Assembly: GCA_039105265.1 (NCBI GenBank)
Contig: JAPFFF010000067.1
Coordinates: 391,898 to 455,897 of the forward strand
DNA from: Tritrichomonas musculus
Lineage: Eukaryota > Parabasalia > Tritrichomonadida > Tritrichomonadidae
DNA: 64,000 bases
Reading direction: 5' to 3'
Within the stretch, counting starts at the first letter, position 1. The number at the start of each line of letters is the position of its first letter. The notes beneath the pieces are model-generated. The model saw only the letters and a list, made by a program, of their open reading frames with translations. It had not been told where the DNA came from and ran no database searches. Shown here piece after piece: positions 49,138 through 60,200 of the stretch. Made by a program: the position numbers and the translations under genes.

Positions 49138-50437
49138 AAATAAAAATAAATTTTCATTTCACCCTCCCTTCCATTTTAATAAATTTAAACCGTCCGGAGA
49201 ATAACATTTTCTATCAATCACAAAATAACAAAAGAGGTGCGAGAACTACCTTTGGTTAACCAATTTATTTCAAATTGAGATATTTATTTATGCAGGTAAA
49301 ATAATGTATAATTAATGTATAATTGTTTAATTTGGTTCGCTACGAGTAATATTGCATTGATTTTAAAATTGAATGTGAGAAAATAAACAATTCAAATTTT
49401 TATTTCTAAAAAAATTAAAAAAGAGCACCAAATACTTTGTTTTTTAAGGTAATTTTTATATTTATTTAAATAAAATAATTTAAATATTCACATTTTTAAC
49501 TTTTTTAATCGTTGAGCAATTAAAGGATTTCAATATTGGAAAATTATACAAACAAAGAATATAGCAAAAAATGATCTATTATTACTAATATCGATGTTAT
49601 TATTTGATAATTCATAAATTAAACTATTTCCTTGGTTAAGAATTACGATTATGATAAAAAGATTTTCAAAAATATGTTTTATTGTTGTCATTTGACAAAT
49701 AACTGATATTTAATTGGTTTAATAATTATTTTTCTAATGAATAATGCATGGTTCATAAAGATATAATCTGAAATTCTTGATAATTATTTATTTTAGTCTT
49801 ATTTATTATGATGGTCTGTTATTATTATATTATTATTTAATTTAATGAAAGTATTAAGCTTATAAAGTGTGAAAGTAGATTTATAAAATTATTGAAGATA
49901 AGATCTGTCCTCTGTTTGCTATTTCAAGATGAAAAAAAAATATTTTTTAAAATAAATTTCGTCCAAAAATAATATATTGCTTTTTATTTATTTTTAATTT
50001 ACTGATATTTAAGAAATATTAATAAAATATTAAATAACGGAGTATGTTACAGAATTTTGAGGGGATTTAAGTCAAACGAACTTTGCATTGAATTTTGAGG
50101 GGATATAATCCTAACGAACATTTTTACTCAATTCTTTTACAGTAATTTGAATAGACTTGGACCAATTGAAATAGACCTGGACCAAAATATCGTCTTCATT
50201 GAAAATAAGAAAAATTGAATATTTTTTAATATTTTTAATTGTGAGATAATTGAATTTTCAATAATTTTTTTATTTTTCTCTCAATTTGGTCCAACTCTAT
50301 TTAAATAAAAAAATCGCCTTAAACGATCATATATTAAGGTCAAATATCTAAAACTGCCGATATTTTTTAAAACAAACTTTGTCAAATTTTGAAACAAACC
50401 AACACAAAATAATTTAAAAGTGACATCATATCATTTA
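49138..50437. other. AT-rich intergenic stretch with short repeats
   Basis: No gene. A direct repeat of about 29 bp (AATTTTGAGGGGAT...AACGAAC) occurs twice at about 50053-50120. An inverted pair (TAGACTTGGACCAATTG at 50152, partner at 50282-50299) bounds a 150-bp MITE-like piece. Confidence 0.5.
50150..50301. repeat. MITE-like 150-bp inverted-repeat unit
   Basis: AATAGACTTGGACCAATTG (50150-50168) is matched, inverted, by CAATTTGGTCCAACTCTATT (50282-50301) with one substitution and one extra base. The left arm is itself repeated directly (AATAGACCTGGACCA). The flanks (TTTGAA, TTTAAA) might be a short target duplication, but this is not firm. Confidence 0.4.
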
Positions 50438-50626
50438 ATGATTAATATCGAAGCAATTCACTCCATATTAGAAGAAATTAATATTTCCTTACAAAACGAA
50501 TATTTATCTGAAATTCAGGTTCAAATCATAATGGACAGATTAGAAAATGCAACGACATATAAGAAGTTAAAAAGTGATTACAATTTAAGTGGAAATGAAG
50601 CGTTGACTCACTGCTTATTAAGAACA
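50438..50626 (+). pseudogene. Host gene 5' fragment cut by the Polinton
   Basis: From the ATG at 50438, with TCATT 3 nt before it (50431-50435), the frame reads INIEAIHSILEEINISLQNE, LSEIQVQIIMDRLENATTYK and LSGNEALTHCLLRTS. It then runs into the palindromic head of the Polinton at about 50626. The LSGNEALTHCLLRT motif recalls a repeated trichomonad protein family with a helix-turn-helix look, from memory and unverified. The 3' part should lie beyond the right end of the element, outside the window. Confidence 0.5.
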
Positions 50627-50891
50627 AGTAGTTATACATAGTGAAGGGGGATAGATAACTAGTATAAGCAAATGAGGCTCTCTGGCTTTGAAAGCTTCCT
50701 GAAGAGACGATAATTTGAGGTACTTTGGAGATGTTTTATATTATAGCTCCCTCGCTTTGAAAAGCTCCCTCGCTATAATAAACCATATCTCCAAACAGCC
50801 CCCCAAGCAACCCCCACCCAGCCACCCTACACGGAGAGCCTCATTTGCTTATACTAGTTATCTATCCCCCCTTCACTATGTATAACTACTT
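50627..50891. repeat. Palindromic head of the Polinton
   Basis: Arms of about 58 bp (50626-50683 and 50834-50891), from AAGTAGTTATACATAG to ATGAGGCTCTC, are inverted copies with a one-base length difference. A nested pair (GGAGAT...ATTATAGC with GCTATAATA...ATCTCC) and a directly repeated AGCTCCCTCGCT lie inside. The outer bases of the left arm mark the junction with the host ORF, so the end of the element appears twice, head to head. Confidence 0.75.
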
Positions 50892-50896
50892 AATAC

Positions 50897-51225
50897 CAAC
50901 CTATCTAGCATACTCCTACAGCAACCCATCTCAAACAAACATCACACACATCCACTCAAGCAACCAATCTCAAGCAACCCATCTCAAGCAACCCATCTCA
51001 TACATCCACTCATGCAATCATCTCATGCAACCTATCTAGTATACTCCTACAGCAATCCATCTCAAGCAACCCATCTCATGCAATCATCTCAAGCAACCTA
51101 TCTAGCATACTCCTACAGCAATCATCTCATGCAACCATCACACACATCCACTCATGCAATCATCTCCCAAATCTCATCACATACATCTACTCATGCAACC
51201 ACTTCATGTACACCCGATATCTACT
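50897..51225. repeat. Subterminal tandem repeats of the Polinton
   Basis: Degenerate tandem words of 10-14 bp (CAAGCAACCCATCT, CATGCAATCATCT) are ordered into larger units. The block CAACCTATCTAG-[CT]-ATACTCC begins at 50897, 51028 and 51094. The C-rich strand is constant. Such repeats are common just inside Polinton ends. Frames through it are not genes. Confidence 0.75.
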
Positions 51226-51254
51226 CAAAAATAAATCTTTAATTGAATCAAAGC

Positions 51255-52001
51255 TTAATGATTTGTTGGTGCGTCAATATTAGTTGTCCCTGCAGGTTTA
51301 ATTTTAATGTTGACAAATAATGGAGACTTTAATATGACAGGTTGGTACATGAAATCTACTAGCCTCATTTCGATGTGTTTTAGTGAATCGGTAAATGTTT
51401 TAATTTTGATTGGTTTAGATGAATCGTAATCAATTATAATAGGTGCCTGTTGTTCTATAACAGTATCAACTGTTGCAATCACAGATGGTGTATATTCATG
51501 TTCTCCTATAATACTATGTACAGCTTGACCTTGTAGTGATACGAGATATAATCTATTGGCATAATCCAATATTGGCAAATCAGGTACAACTGTCTCGTTG
51601 TTAGCAGGTATAACAACTTCATTCTTTACACTATATAATCCTGTTATCAGTTTAGCTCTATGAGAACCTCTAATGAACGATACTTTATGCTGACTCGATA
51701 AACTCATTGTCCTACCATCAATATTTTTGAACACAATTATGTTTTGACAACTATTCAAGTATTTAACCAATCCAAGCATTGAGTAATAATATGTGTCTTT
51801 AAATTCTATCATCAGCGAACGTTCATTATTTCCGTCCTCATATGAAAACATCAAATAGTCATCCTTAGTTACTATCAATATATTCCCCTTTGTATTGATT
51901 GATGAAACATAATACTTCACGTAATCACATTTCCAAGGTATGTCTACATTTAGTTTCACCAGACTATAATCTGTTGCATTACTATTAACTGAACACAACA
52001 T
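51255..52001 (-). CDS. Polinton protein, candidate minor capsid (penton-like), 248 aa
   Basis: A beta-rich protein without coiled coil or membrane helix; the C-terminal part (RLYLVSLQGQAVHSIIGEHE and HIEMRLVDFMYQPVILKSPL) could be strands of a jelly roll. Its size suits the minor capsid (penton) protein of Polintons, but I see no decisive motif, so the assignment is an inference from size, strand content and place. I chose the ATG at 52001, 16 bp from the divergent start of the fibre-like gene. The longer open frame upstream is antisense to that gene. Confidence 0.55.
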   Translation of the reverse strand: MLCSVNSNATDYSLVKLNVDIPWKCDYVKYYVSSINTKGNILIVTKDDYLMFSYEDGNNERSLMIEFKDTYYYSMLGLVKYLNSCQNIIVFKNIDGRTMSLSSQHKVSFIRGSHRAKLITGLYSVKNEVVIPANNETVVPDLPILDYANRLYLVSLQGQAVHSIIGEHEYTPSVIATVDTVIEQQAPIIIDYDSSKPIKIKTFTDSLKHIEMRLVDFMYQPVILKSPLFVNIKIKPAGTTNIDAPTNH

Positions 52002-52017
52002 TTTACTATCTGTTAAA

Positions 52018-55000
52018 ATGTCTATTGTACCATATGCTTTTCGTTGTAATGAAGCAACCAAGTTAAAGGATAAAGGTTTGTCGATAGAAGTAGCTGAAGA
52101 TGATGAAGGTAACGAACAATTCAGTTTCACACGAGAGGATGGTGAACCAGTCGCATTCAATAATATATATAGCAAAGCTGAAGTTGACCAAATGGCATTA
52201 GGAAAGGACTTCAAAATTGATTCATTTAAAGATCTAACTATTACTGGTGGGCAAAGCTTACCTGTCTTCGCTGATGGTGCTACAAATACACAATATTGTA
52301 CCACTTATAATAAACTGATGGAATTATTGAGAACCAATTTTAATAATCTAACCAAATATATACATGACCTAAATATAGATGGGGTCGATTTGAGTGATTT
52401 GGCGAACACAGATATATCATTGAGTCAAATGAATTATATCGATAACAACAACATAATTCAACCACACAATCCGTCAAGTATAAATGATGTCATCAAAACA
52501 TACAACTCATCCAATACTTCGATTCAATCATTATTATCTAACATGAATGGGTTTGTGAAGAAATCCGGATTTGAGAATACAGATATATATCCTAATGGTC
52601 AACTGAATTTATTTGGCTCCTCATTATCAAATAATCTCAATGCAACAAATAATATCAAAACATATGCCAATCTATTCACCAGTCTCAATACCAATAATGC
52701 AAACCTATTACAAATATTGAATGGTCTTCAAAATGATATATCAACTGCTTCCAATAGTGATATAACAAATCTCTTGAATACACTTGAGAATATGGAGTAC
52801 CTCGTTGTCCTAAAAATAAATGATAGATATGAGATACGCAAAGTGAAGTGTCAAAAAGCTCCATCAGGTGATGACCTCCCAGTCGAGCCAACCAAATATG
52901 ATGTCATCGTGAACCCAGATGATAATAAGGAGTATGATATCGAAGATGTGGATACACTGATTGAAAACAAGTCACCTATCAGTCACGATAACATGGATAA
53001 AGTTATCAATGTAGTGGTCAAGACATCAAGTTTTATGCTACTTCTATTGAAAAGTACATTCTCTATAACTGGTAAGCTATTATCATACACACTCTCAGGG
53101 GTATCATCTATGAGTAAGGTAACATACAATACAGCCGCATCGTTGATGGAATCATTATATTTTAATTCAGGATACATCTGGCATTATACAGTAGATACAT
53201 CTGGTAAACTGGTTCGCTACCTAATCACATTTAAGGATAGGGTTGTTGATGCACTACCAACAATTGATTCATCTACAGTACATAAAGTATTTGATAACTT
53301 TGGTAGTTTCATTAAATGGCTCCAAGAACCTGATAATTTTCTAATATGTGCAGGCACGTTTCAATTGACATTATTACTGATTATATATGGAATCAAAATA
53401 ATATTCAATGAGGAGAAGACCTATAAGAAGCTTAGTCCCATGGAGCATAAATTGAAATTTGAAGAGATGAAGAGAGAGCATGCAGCTATAGCAGCTCGCC
53501 TCAAGAAGAAAGCTAAACCAACACCCCTTAGTGATGAGATTGATATACTAACGGATGATAACCCATTATTGGATGTAGCATCAGTATTTGTTGATACGAT
53601 TGATTTGGTGAATAATTTATGTGAGGCTCATAATTATGTCATGGATAGATTGGATGAGATACCCGCAGGCGATTCAAATTTTGCCAGTGAGGCAGGTATC
53701 GATGAATTCATAATTACAAACAAGGATGTATCTTCATTAACAAATACCATTAATAATATCGAATGTAACCTATTAGTTATTAATGTTCCTGATGAACAAA
53801 AACAAGCCTTCCTCAGCTACAATAGACCAATTTTCAAAATTGTGTTACGAAAGAATGTTATATATGATAGCAAAGGCAGATATATTAAAGAGTTCTATAT
53901 TGTATCCAAAAATAATAAGATACTGTGTCCAGTAATCAAATTTGATTCGTATCAAAATTTCTGTATTATCAATGATAGTTCTTTAATCGCAACAAGATCC
54001 ATTGGACCTGCTGACCAAAATGACCTCGATGGTAAGTTTTATATAGCATTTGATAAAAAGTTACCATTTCATCCATATAAGCTATTCCTCAATGGAGAGT
54101 TATCAATTATGAATGAATACACACCAACTCTATTGAAAACGGATAAGCCTATTAAATGTAAAACCATAATTGCTGATAATGCGTTGAAGCTTCATAAAAG
54201 TGATGTCCACTACTTCTATAAGCCATCCATTATTCAGGATTACATTATACAGGATGAGGATTACTACAAAATTATATTTGAGGTGCCTGATGATTATACT
54301 ATACCAGACCAACTCGAATTCAAGTTTACAGAACATTGTTTTGGTAACCATTGGTCATTGAAATGGTGTGCTGATGAGACCCATGCCAATAGGGGCTATT
54401 GGACAGGTAATAATATCCAAGGTAGACTCAATTCTAAAGTTATCACCAAATGGAATCTTCGACCCAGTAAGAAAACTAACGATTGCTACGGTTGCTGGAT
54501 AACTATTAAGCAAACAGATTTGCACGAGTCGATAATTACAAATGAAGGGAATGGTTTGATGCATTCGCTATTGAAAAACTATAAACATGTATTCAAAATT
54601 CAAATGAATGATGGTACTATTAGAGATGGTAGTGAATGGAATATGACATATGCTTACGAGAACCATTTAACAGATGGTCTATCGAACTCGTTACATCCAG
54701 GGTATTATGGTACCATCATTTTATATTTATCAATGGATAACACCGAGGGAATTCGAACCGACCTGATTGATAAGATATATTTGGATATATATTTGGGGGA
54801 TTCGATTACTGGCACTAGGTTATCATTCAAACCAGATGGGTTCCATGCTCAAAAGAATGGCAAGGTATATGTTGATGTCATCCCAATCCTAGATACGATT
54901 GAGAAGATTAGCTATGAATATTCTACTACTAAAATTAATACAGATACCAAAAATATTGAACTATATTTGAAGAAAGATTTCACTGACCCCATTGATGAAG

Positions 55001-57177
55001 TGAATTGGGACCCGTCAACTAACGCATTCAAATATATAATCGACCAACAATATTATGAAGTACTCCCGAGACCAGATGCCGCGACAACCTTATATACTGA
55101 TTACAATATAACATCATCTAAGGTCATTACGGCTGATAATATTACTACCATGAGGAGTGATTTGAATGTACTCACTAACAACTTTGATGTAGTTAGTTAT
55201 GATGTTAAAGATTTGACCAGTAGAGTGGATACATTAAATGCAGAAATGGGTGAGACTAAAAGAATTACTCAACACTTGCAAGATGATATCGACCAGGTTC
55301 GAATCGTATCAAATGTAGCCCTGGCATTTGGAGTCATCGGCACGGCTGGTAGCATAGCCAATGTTGGATTGACGTTGTTTCGAACAGGGTTCACAATCAC
55401 TAAAGCTGGTATAGATTCAACCATTGAAGGTATATCCCAAGGTGAGCAAGCTTTATATCATCTAGGTGATGGAAGCAACCTACCTCCATTAAAAATAGCA
55501 AGGTCAACTACAACTGATTTAACTCCAATCATAAATTGGTGCGATGCAGATAAAGTTGCTGTCGAATATACTGATGATGTTAACAACCCCTCAACAACCA
55601 TTACAACCTATAGAGATGCTATCGATTTATGCAACCACTTCAGGGAGTCATTGAAACCAGCATTTAGACTATTAGCTGAAAAAATAAATGAGGTTGAATT
55701 TAATACAACCCTACTTGATGATATCTATATTTCCAAAAATAATTTAGTTAGAGATGACACTATTGATATTGTTGGTAAGCTAGTCAATAAGGATGTTCAT
55801 CTTGAAGCTGAAGATGTGATTACAAATGGAACTATCAAAGTTAGGCTGATGTTAATGTTTATTAGCGAATTCAATGATATAGACTATGAGGAATATATTG
55901 TTACAATTACTATAGACAATGGTAGTGTTAGTCAATATGAAGGTTGCGATTACTTCCCAACATGCACTCTCAATGATAAGACTATAATCATACCTAATCC
56001 CCAAAATGTTAAAGTCAATACTATTACTATCAAGGAGAATACTTGTGTTAGGAGGATGTCATTTACACCAAATGATTTAGCCTATACCTGTGACATAAAT
56101 GCTCTTCATAATAAAATTGATGCTATCCATGAACAGACCAAATCTAATGATGCTTCACTAGCTACAATCATAAACGAGTACCCCACGGTTGATGAGGTCA
56201 ATGATGTCTTGAAGGAGTATGCATTAAAGAAAGATATACCTGAACCTGTTGATTTAACCAATTATGCTATGAAAAGCATTATTCCAGAAATTATTGAGGG
56301 GCAAACAACTATTCAATTCAAAATCGTCAATAATACAATTCCTGATTTGGATTACGACACATATCATGAACTGATTGAGCAATATGGGTTGGATATTGTC
56401 TCATCAAACAATTTCTATACGGCTCATTATGTTCACATAGATTATTCGTACAATGACGATGATGACGAACAACCCTCTCAGATAATTCGTATCGAAGGAA
56501 GTAGTTCTGGTCTTTGGATACTGTATAGCTCCCATGAATTAATCAATCCAGGAAGTGGTGAAACACCGGAAATTTTATCATGTTCAATAACCAAAAATAT
56601 CGAACCAACAGACAAAAACGCTTATTCGGCTAGATATGTGTCGAACACTTTTGCTTTGAAAACAGATATCCCAGAACCAGTTGATTTGTCAAATTACGCA
56701 TTAAAAAGTGATTATGATGAACTGAAGACAAGGATAGAAAATTTGGTAACTGAGAACACAAATTTGAAAGCAACCATAGAATCTTTTGAATCAAGATTAG
56801 CTGCATTAGCGAATAGATTAACGCGAATTAAGTATACATTCAGCGTACCAAATAGTACTAGCATTCGTTACCAATTCGAACAACCATTTGATGCATATGA
56901 GGCAACCCTCTATTTGACATATCATGAAAACAAAAATAATGTTGCCAGTGAAAAAGAAATTAAAATTAATATATCATTCAATGTTAAAAATACACCTACG
57001 TATGAATACCAATGCGAACCAAATAAGATCTGGTTAAACAATATTGAATTTCCATTAAATAGTAGCAATTTAATGGTCAATCCAACAGCTAATTTCATAT
57101 TGATTGGTGGGTCATTCTTTTCATCAAATGGTATCTTAGCTGAAGATAATACCAAGAATGGAATACATTCATTATAA
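52018..57177 (+). CDS. Giant fibre-like Polinton protein (1719 aa)
   Basis: Residues 1-320 contain DxLS/TN-rich fibre-like repeats. Hydrophobic helices lie at about 325-355, 440-463 (FLICAGTFQLTLLLIIYGIK) and 1097-1128 (VSNVALAFGVIGTAGSIANV). The motif Y-A-L-K-x-DIPEPVDL-[TS]-NYA occurs at about 1400 and 1545, resembling the repeated collar motif of phage tail-fibre and adenovirus-like fibre shafts. A coiled coil at about 1565-1610 (DELKTRIENLVTENTNLKAT) is followed by a beta-rich C-terminal knob-like domain. I infer an elongated trimeric attachment or membrane-active structural protein. It is the largest gene of the element in view and is not part of the standard Polinton core set. Confidence 0.6.
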   Translation: MSIVPYAFRCNEATKLKDKGLSIEVAEDDEGNEQFSFTREDGEPVAFNNIYSKAEVDQMALGKDFKIDSFKDLTITGGQSLPVFADGATNTQYCTTYNKLMELLRTNFNNLTKYIHDLNIDGVDLSDLANTDISLSQMNYIDNNNIIQPHNPSSINDVIKTYNSSNTSIQSLLSNMNGFVKKSGFENTDIYPNGQLNLFGSSLSNNLNATNNIKTYANLFTSLNTNNANLLQILNGLQNDISTASNSDITNLLNTLENMEYLVVLKINDRYEIRKVKCQKAPSGDDLPVEPTKYDVIVNPDDNKEYDIEDVDTLIENKSPISHDNMDKVINVVVKTSSFMLLLLKSTFSITGKLLSYTLSGVSSMSKVTYNTAASLMESLYFNSGYIWHYTVDTSGKLVRYLITFKDRVVDALPTIDSSTVHKVFDNFGSFIKWLQEPDNFLICAGTFQLTLLLIIYGIKIIFNEEKTYKKLSPMEHKLKFEEMKREHAAIAARLKKKAKPTPLSDEIDILTDDNPLLDVASVFVDTIDLVNNLCEAHNYVMDRLDEIPAGDSNFASEAGIDEFIITNKDVSSLTNTINNIECNLLVINVPDEQKQAFLSYNRPIFKIVLRKNVIYDSKGRYIKEFYIVSKNNKILCPVIKFDSYQNFCIINDSSLIATRSIGPADQNDLDGKFYIAFDKKLPFHPYKLFLNGELSIMNEYTPTLLKTDKPIKCKTIIADNALKLHKSDVHYFYKPSIIQDYIIQDEDYYKIIFEVPDDYTIPDQLEFKFTEHCFGNHWSLKWCADETHANRGYWTGNNIQGRLNSKVITKWNLRPSKKTNDCYGCWITIKQTDLHESIITNEGNGLMHSLLKNYKHVFKIQMNDGTIRDGSEWNMTYAYENHLTDGLSNSLHPGYYGTIILYLSMDNTEGIRTDLIDKIYLDIYLGDSITGTRLSFKPDGFHAQKNGKVYVDVIPILDTIEKISYEYSTTKINTDTKNIELYLKKDFTDPIDEVNWDPSTNAFKYIIDQQYYEVLPRPDAATTLYTDYNITSSKVITADNITTMRSDLNVLTNNFDVVSYDVKDLTSRVDTLNAEMGETKRITQHLQDDIDQVRIVSNVALAFGVIGTAGSIANVGLTLFRTGFTITKAGIDSTIEGISQGEQALYHLGDGSNLPPLKIARSTTTDLTPIINWCDADKVAVEYTDDVNNPSTTITTYRDAIDLCNHFRESLKPAFRLLAEKINEVEFNTTLLDDIYISKNNLVRDDTIDIVGKLVNKDVHLEAEDVITNGTIKVRLMLMFISEFNDIDYEEYIVTITIDNGSVSQYEGCDYFPTCTLNDKTIIIPNPQNVKVNTITIKENTCVRRMSFTPNDLAYTCDINALHNKIDAIHEQTKSNDASLATIINEYPTVDEVNDVLKEYALKKDIPEPVDLTNYAMKSIIPEIIEGQTTIQFKIVNNTIPDLDYDTYHELIEQYGLDIVSSNNFYTAHYVHIDYSYNDDDDEQPSQIIRIEGSSSGLWILYSSHELINPGSGETPEILSCSITKNIEPTDKNAYSARYVSNTFALKTDIPEPVDLSNYALKSDYDELKTRIENLVTENTNLKATIESFESRLAALANRLTRIKYTFSVPNSTSIRYQFEQPFDAYEATLYLTYHENKNNVASEKEIKINISFNVKNTPTYEYQCEPNKIWLNNIEFPLNSSNLMVNPTANFILIGGSFFSSNGILAEDNTKNGIHSL

Positions 57178-57225
57178 GGAGGTAGGTACTCAATAAGTTA
57201 GTCATCAGCTAGCCAATCAAAAATA

Positions 57226-60200
57226 TTAAAACTTCATCGTCCTATTAAATTGAGGGAGATTGATTTGCTGATACAATTTATTTTTGCGAAAACAATTGGC
57301 ACCATCGAGTAGGTTAAATGTAATCTCCTCACCATTATACATGAGCTCATATAATTCTTCAACACTAATATTATGATGCTTACAATAATTGAGAATACAT
57401 TGTTTAGGAACACCTTTCATTCTAATATGATATCCTTCGTTGCCATTCTCATCGACCAGTATATCTAGATATGATTTCTTACCAAGCGCTATCAGTTTAC
57501 GTGAATGGACTTCGCCAACAGCACCATCAAATCTGTCAAAATCAATATGAAACTGACACATCTGCTTACCAATCAATTGTCTCCCATATTTTGAATTATA
57601 TATTTTTGCGATGCGTTCAACATCATCTTCCATAATATGCATGCTATCAGTATCTTGATAATATATATTGATGCCGTGTTGCTCAGCCGTATTCATAACT
57701 CTATTCATAATATGCTTACTCCATGAGAGAACTGATGCCCCAAATTGTGGTAGGTTGAAGTGATTATATATAGGCTTCATCTTCTTAACATAAACGTTGT
57801 TAATATTATCGGTTTCTGTAATCTCACTTATATAATTATAATTCCTCCAGATATAGTTATATATCTTCTCCTTGGGGACGGATTTAGTCTCGATTGGAAT
57901 AGCTTTCAAAATAGACTTACCATATATACTATTGAGGAGCAGCTTAATAGTTTGCTCCAACGGATTACATGCTCGTTGGTATCTCAATCTAAGTCTAAAT
58001 AATTTATCGATGAACTTATTTATAGTTGTATTGAAACCTTCATTGAAATAGTATCCGCGAATGAACTCATAATCGAAATCATAAAACTCCATTAAATCCA
58101 TGAATGCTATCTTGTCGATATAGAAATGGGTGACTGGATTGTTATCAAATATCTTGCTACCATTATCATCCCGATGGAATACATGCCCAAATTTGTAATC
58201 AATATCACTCTTACATTTAATTTTTGTAATATTGATTTCTGCAAAAAACGTGTCATATCTCAACAGCTCTTCCTTCGAAACATTTGTGGGGATGATCTTA
58301 GGCTTGCCCTTTGGTACCCCATTCATAATTCTCATCGCAGATGGATATAAAGACACGGCATCGAAGTCTTGGATGCGCCCCTCTATGTATTGCTTATCAT
58401 TATTCGCAGTCATTGTCCTACCTCCGCTAACACATCTCAGGATAAAATTCTGGGGCTTACCACTCAACTCATAGCATCCATTAAAGCATCCATATCTTTT
58501 AGCGAAATCGTATCCAATAGCTGAGATAGATATATAGTTATGAATGTTTAACATATTAATCTTGGTTTCATGAAATATTTTCATGAGGTCTTCATTAAAT
58601 TTCTCCAAGCCCTTCATCAAAACTATGCAATCCTTCTTGCAATAAAATTTCGCATATTTCATGATATCTATATTTAATGAGTCATACGCATCAGCTATCT
58701 TCGCATTTTCAATCAACTGTTTAAAATCTCGTGCAATCTCATGCAAAGATTTCTCATCTTTTGTCTCTTCATAATATTGTATTTGGAATTCTAACGCTGG
58801 CACGATACAACGTTTAATATTATGTTCCGTATATAACTTATAAGCCATGATTTCCTTGTGGACATCTAAGTTGAACATGCTCGCGAATTTCCTCAAGGGC
58901 TTATTAATTAGAGAATAGCTGTTGCGGAACGTTAACGTTTTCACAATCTTGTTATCGATATATTTGTTCATGATGATTTGTAATATAGTACCTGCTCGCT
59001 CAAGTATCTTGGGCCGCCAACCATATGTGTTCATGAAGAAGCATGCATCATATTTTAGATTGTGAAAGTATGTTAATGATTGGTCCTGTAAATAATCTAA
59101 TAGCTGTTCATTAATATTATCTCCTGTGAAAGATATACTGTGAATATATGCACCATCTCTCCAAGCTGTACAATTTAGATATGGAACATGAGGAGACACC
59201 GTTGAGTTGGTTTCGTAATCGCTATAATAAATCCTACTCCATTGCTTACCGTAATTAGTATCTGTTTTGATAGGTTTGCAACATAGCTCCTCATCATAAT
59301 TTAAATCGACATAGTCATTGAGATTATTATTGAATTCGGTCGTTGCTAATATATTTAATTCGCAATTCTTAATCTCTCTAAATAAGTTTAAATCAAACAT
59401 CTTACGTAGTATAATCATTGGAGTGGTACCTTCATTTTTATATAGAGGGGTATCTTTATTAACACCCTTGATTAGAACTCTCCTATCAATTGGAATATGA
59501 GCAAATTTTTCATCGAGCTCATCTCTATGTTCCAAATAATATGTTGTCGCCATGATATTTTTATTAATCATGTAGTGATTCTTATATAGGAGTAGGTCGA
59601 CAGTTCTCACGTAATCCTTAGCCCATGGTTTCTTTCGCGTATCAATTCTAACATTATATTGGTGGCGAGTATCTTTGGATTCATCGATACGTCGTATAAT
59701 GAAGTGGCATTTGAATTCCTTGGCAACACTGATAATACGATTACAAGGAACTCGCTTAGTCCTAATATAATTCCTCAAATGATTTATTTCATCTATCTCA
59801 AACACACCTGATTGAATACATGCATATACGAAGCAGTTGTCCTTATAATTATTTTTGTCTATGGAACTAAATATATGGTAATCTGTCAAATCGATATTGC
59901 TCAAATTGATATATGGGAAAAATCCGCCATCATACATGTTTCTAAAATCTTCATCAATCTCAATCTCTTCATTATAAACTGTATTCGTATCAGGGTCCAA
60001 TTTTTGAATCGAAAATGTGGTGGTCTTTTTGAACTTACTTTTAGTTACAAATAATGCTTCGTATCGAACGGGTATAAATGTGCTGTTGTAGTTGGGATTT
60101 ACATCACTAGCATCTTCGATCAAATCAACGGTGCCTGCGATATGACCAATCGTGTTATCAATCATCCATTTATCACTCAAGGTGAAATATTTATAGGTAC

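Noticed and set aside
52002-52304. Longer start for the minus-strand Polinton gene at 51255
   Set aside because: The extension is antisense to the start of the large fibre-like gene and has its composition mirrored; the ATG at 52001 leaves a compact divergent start.
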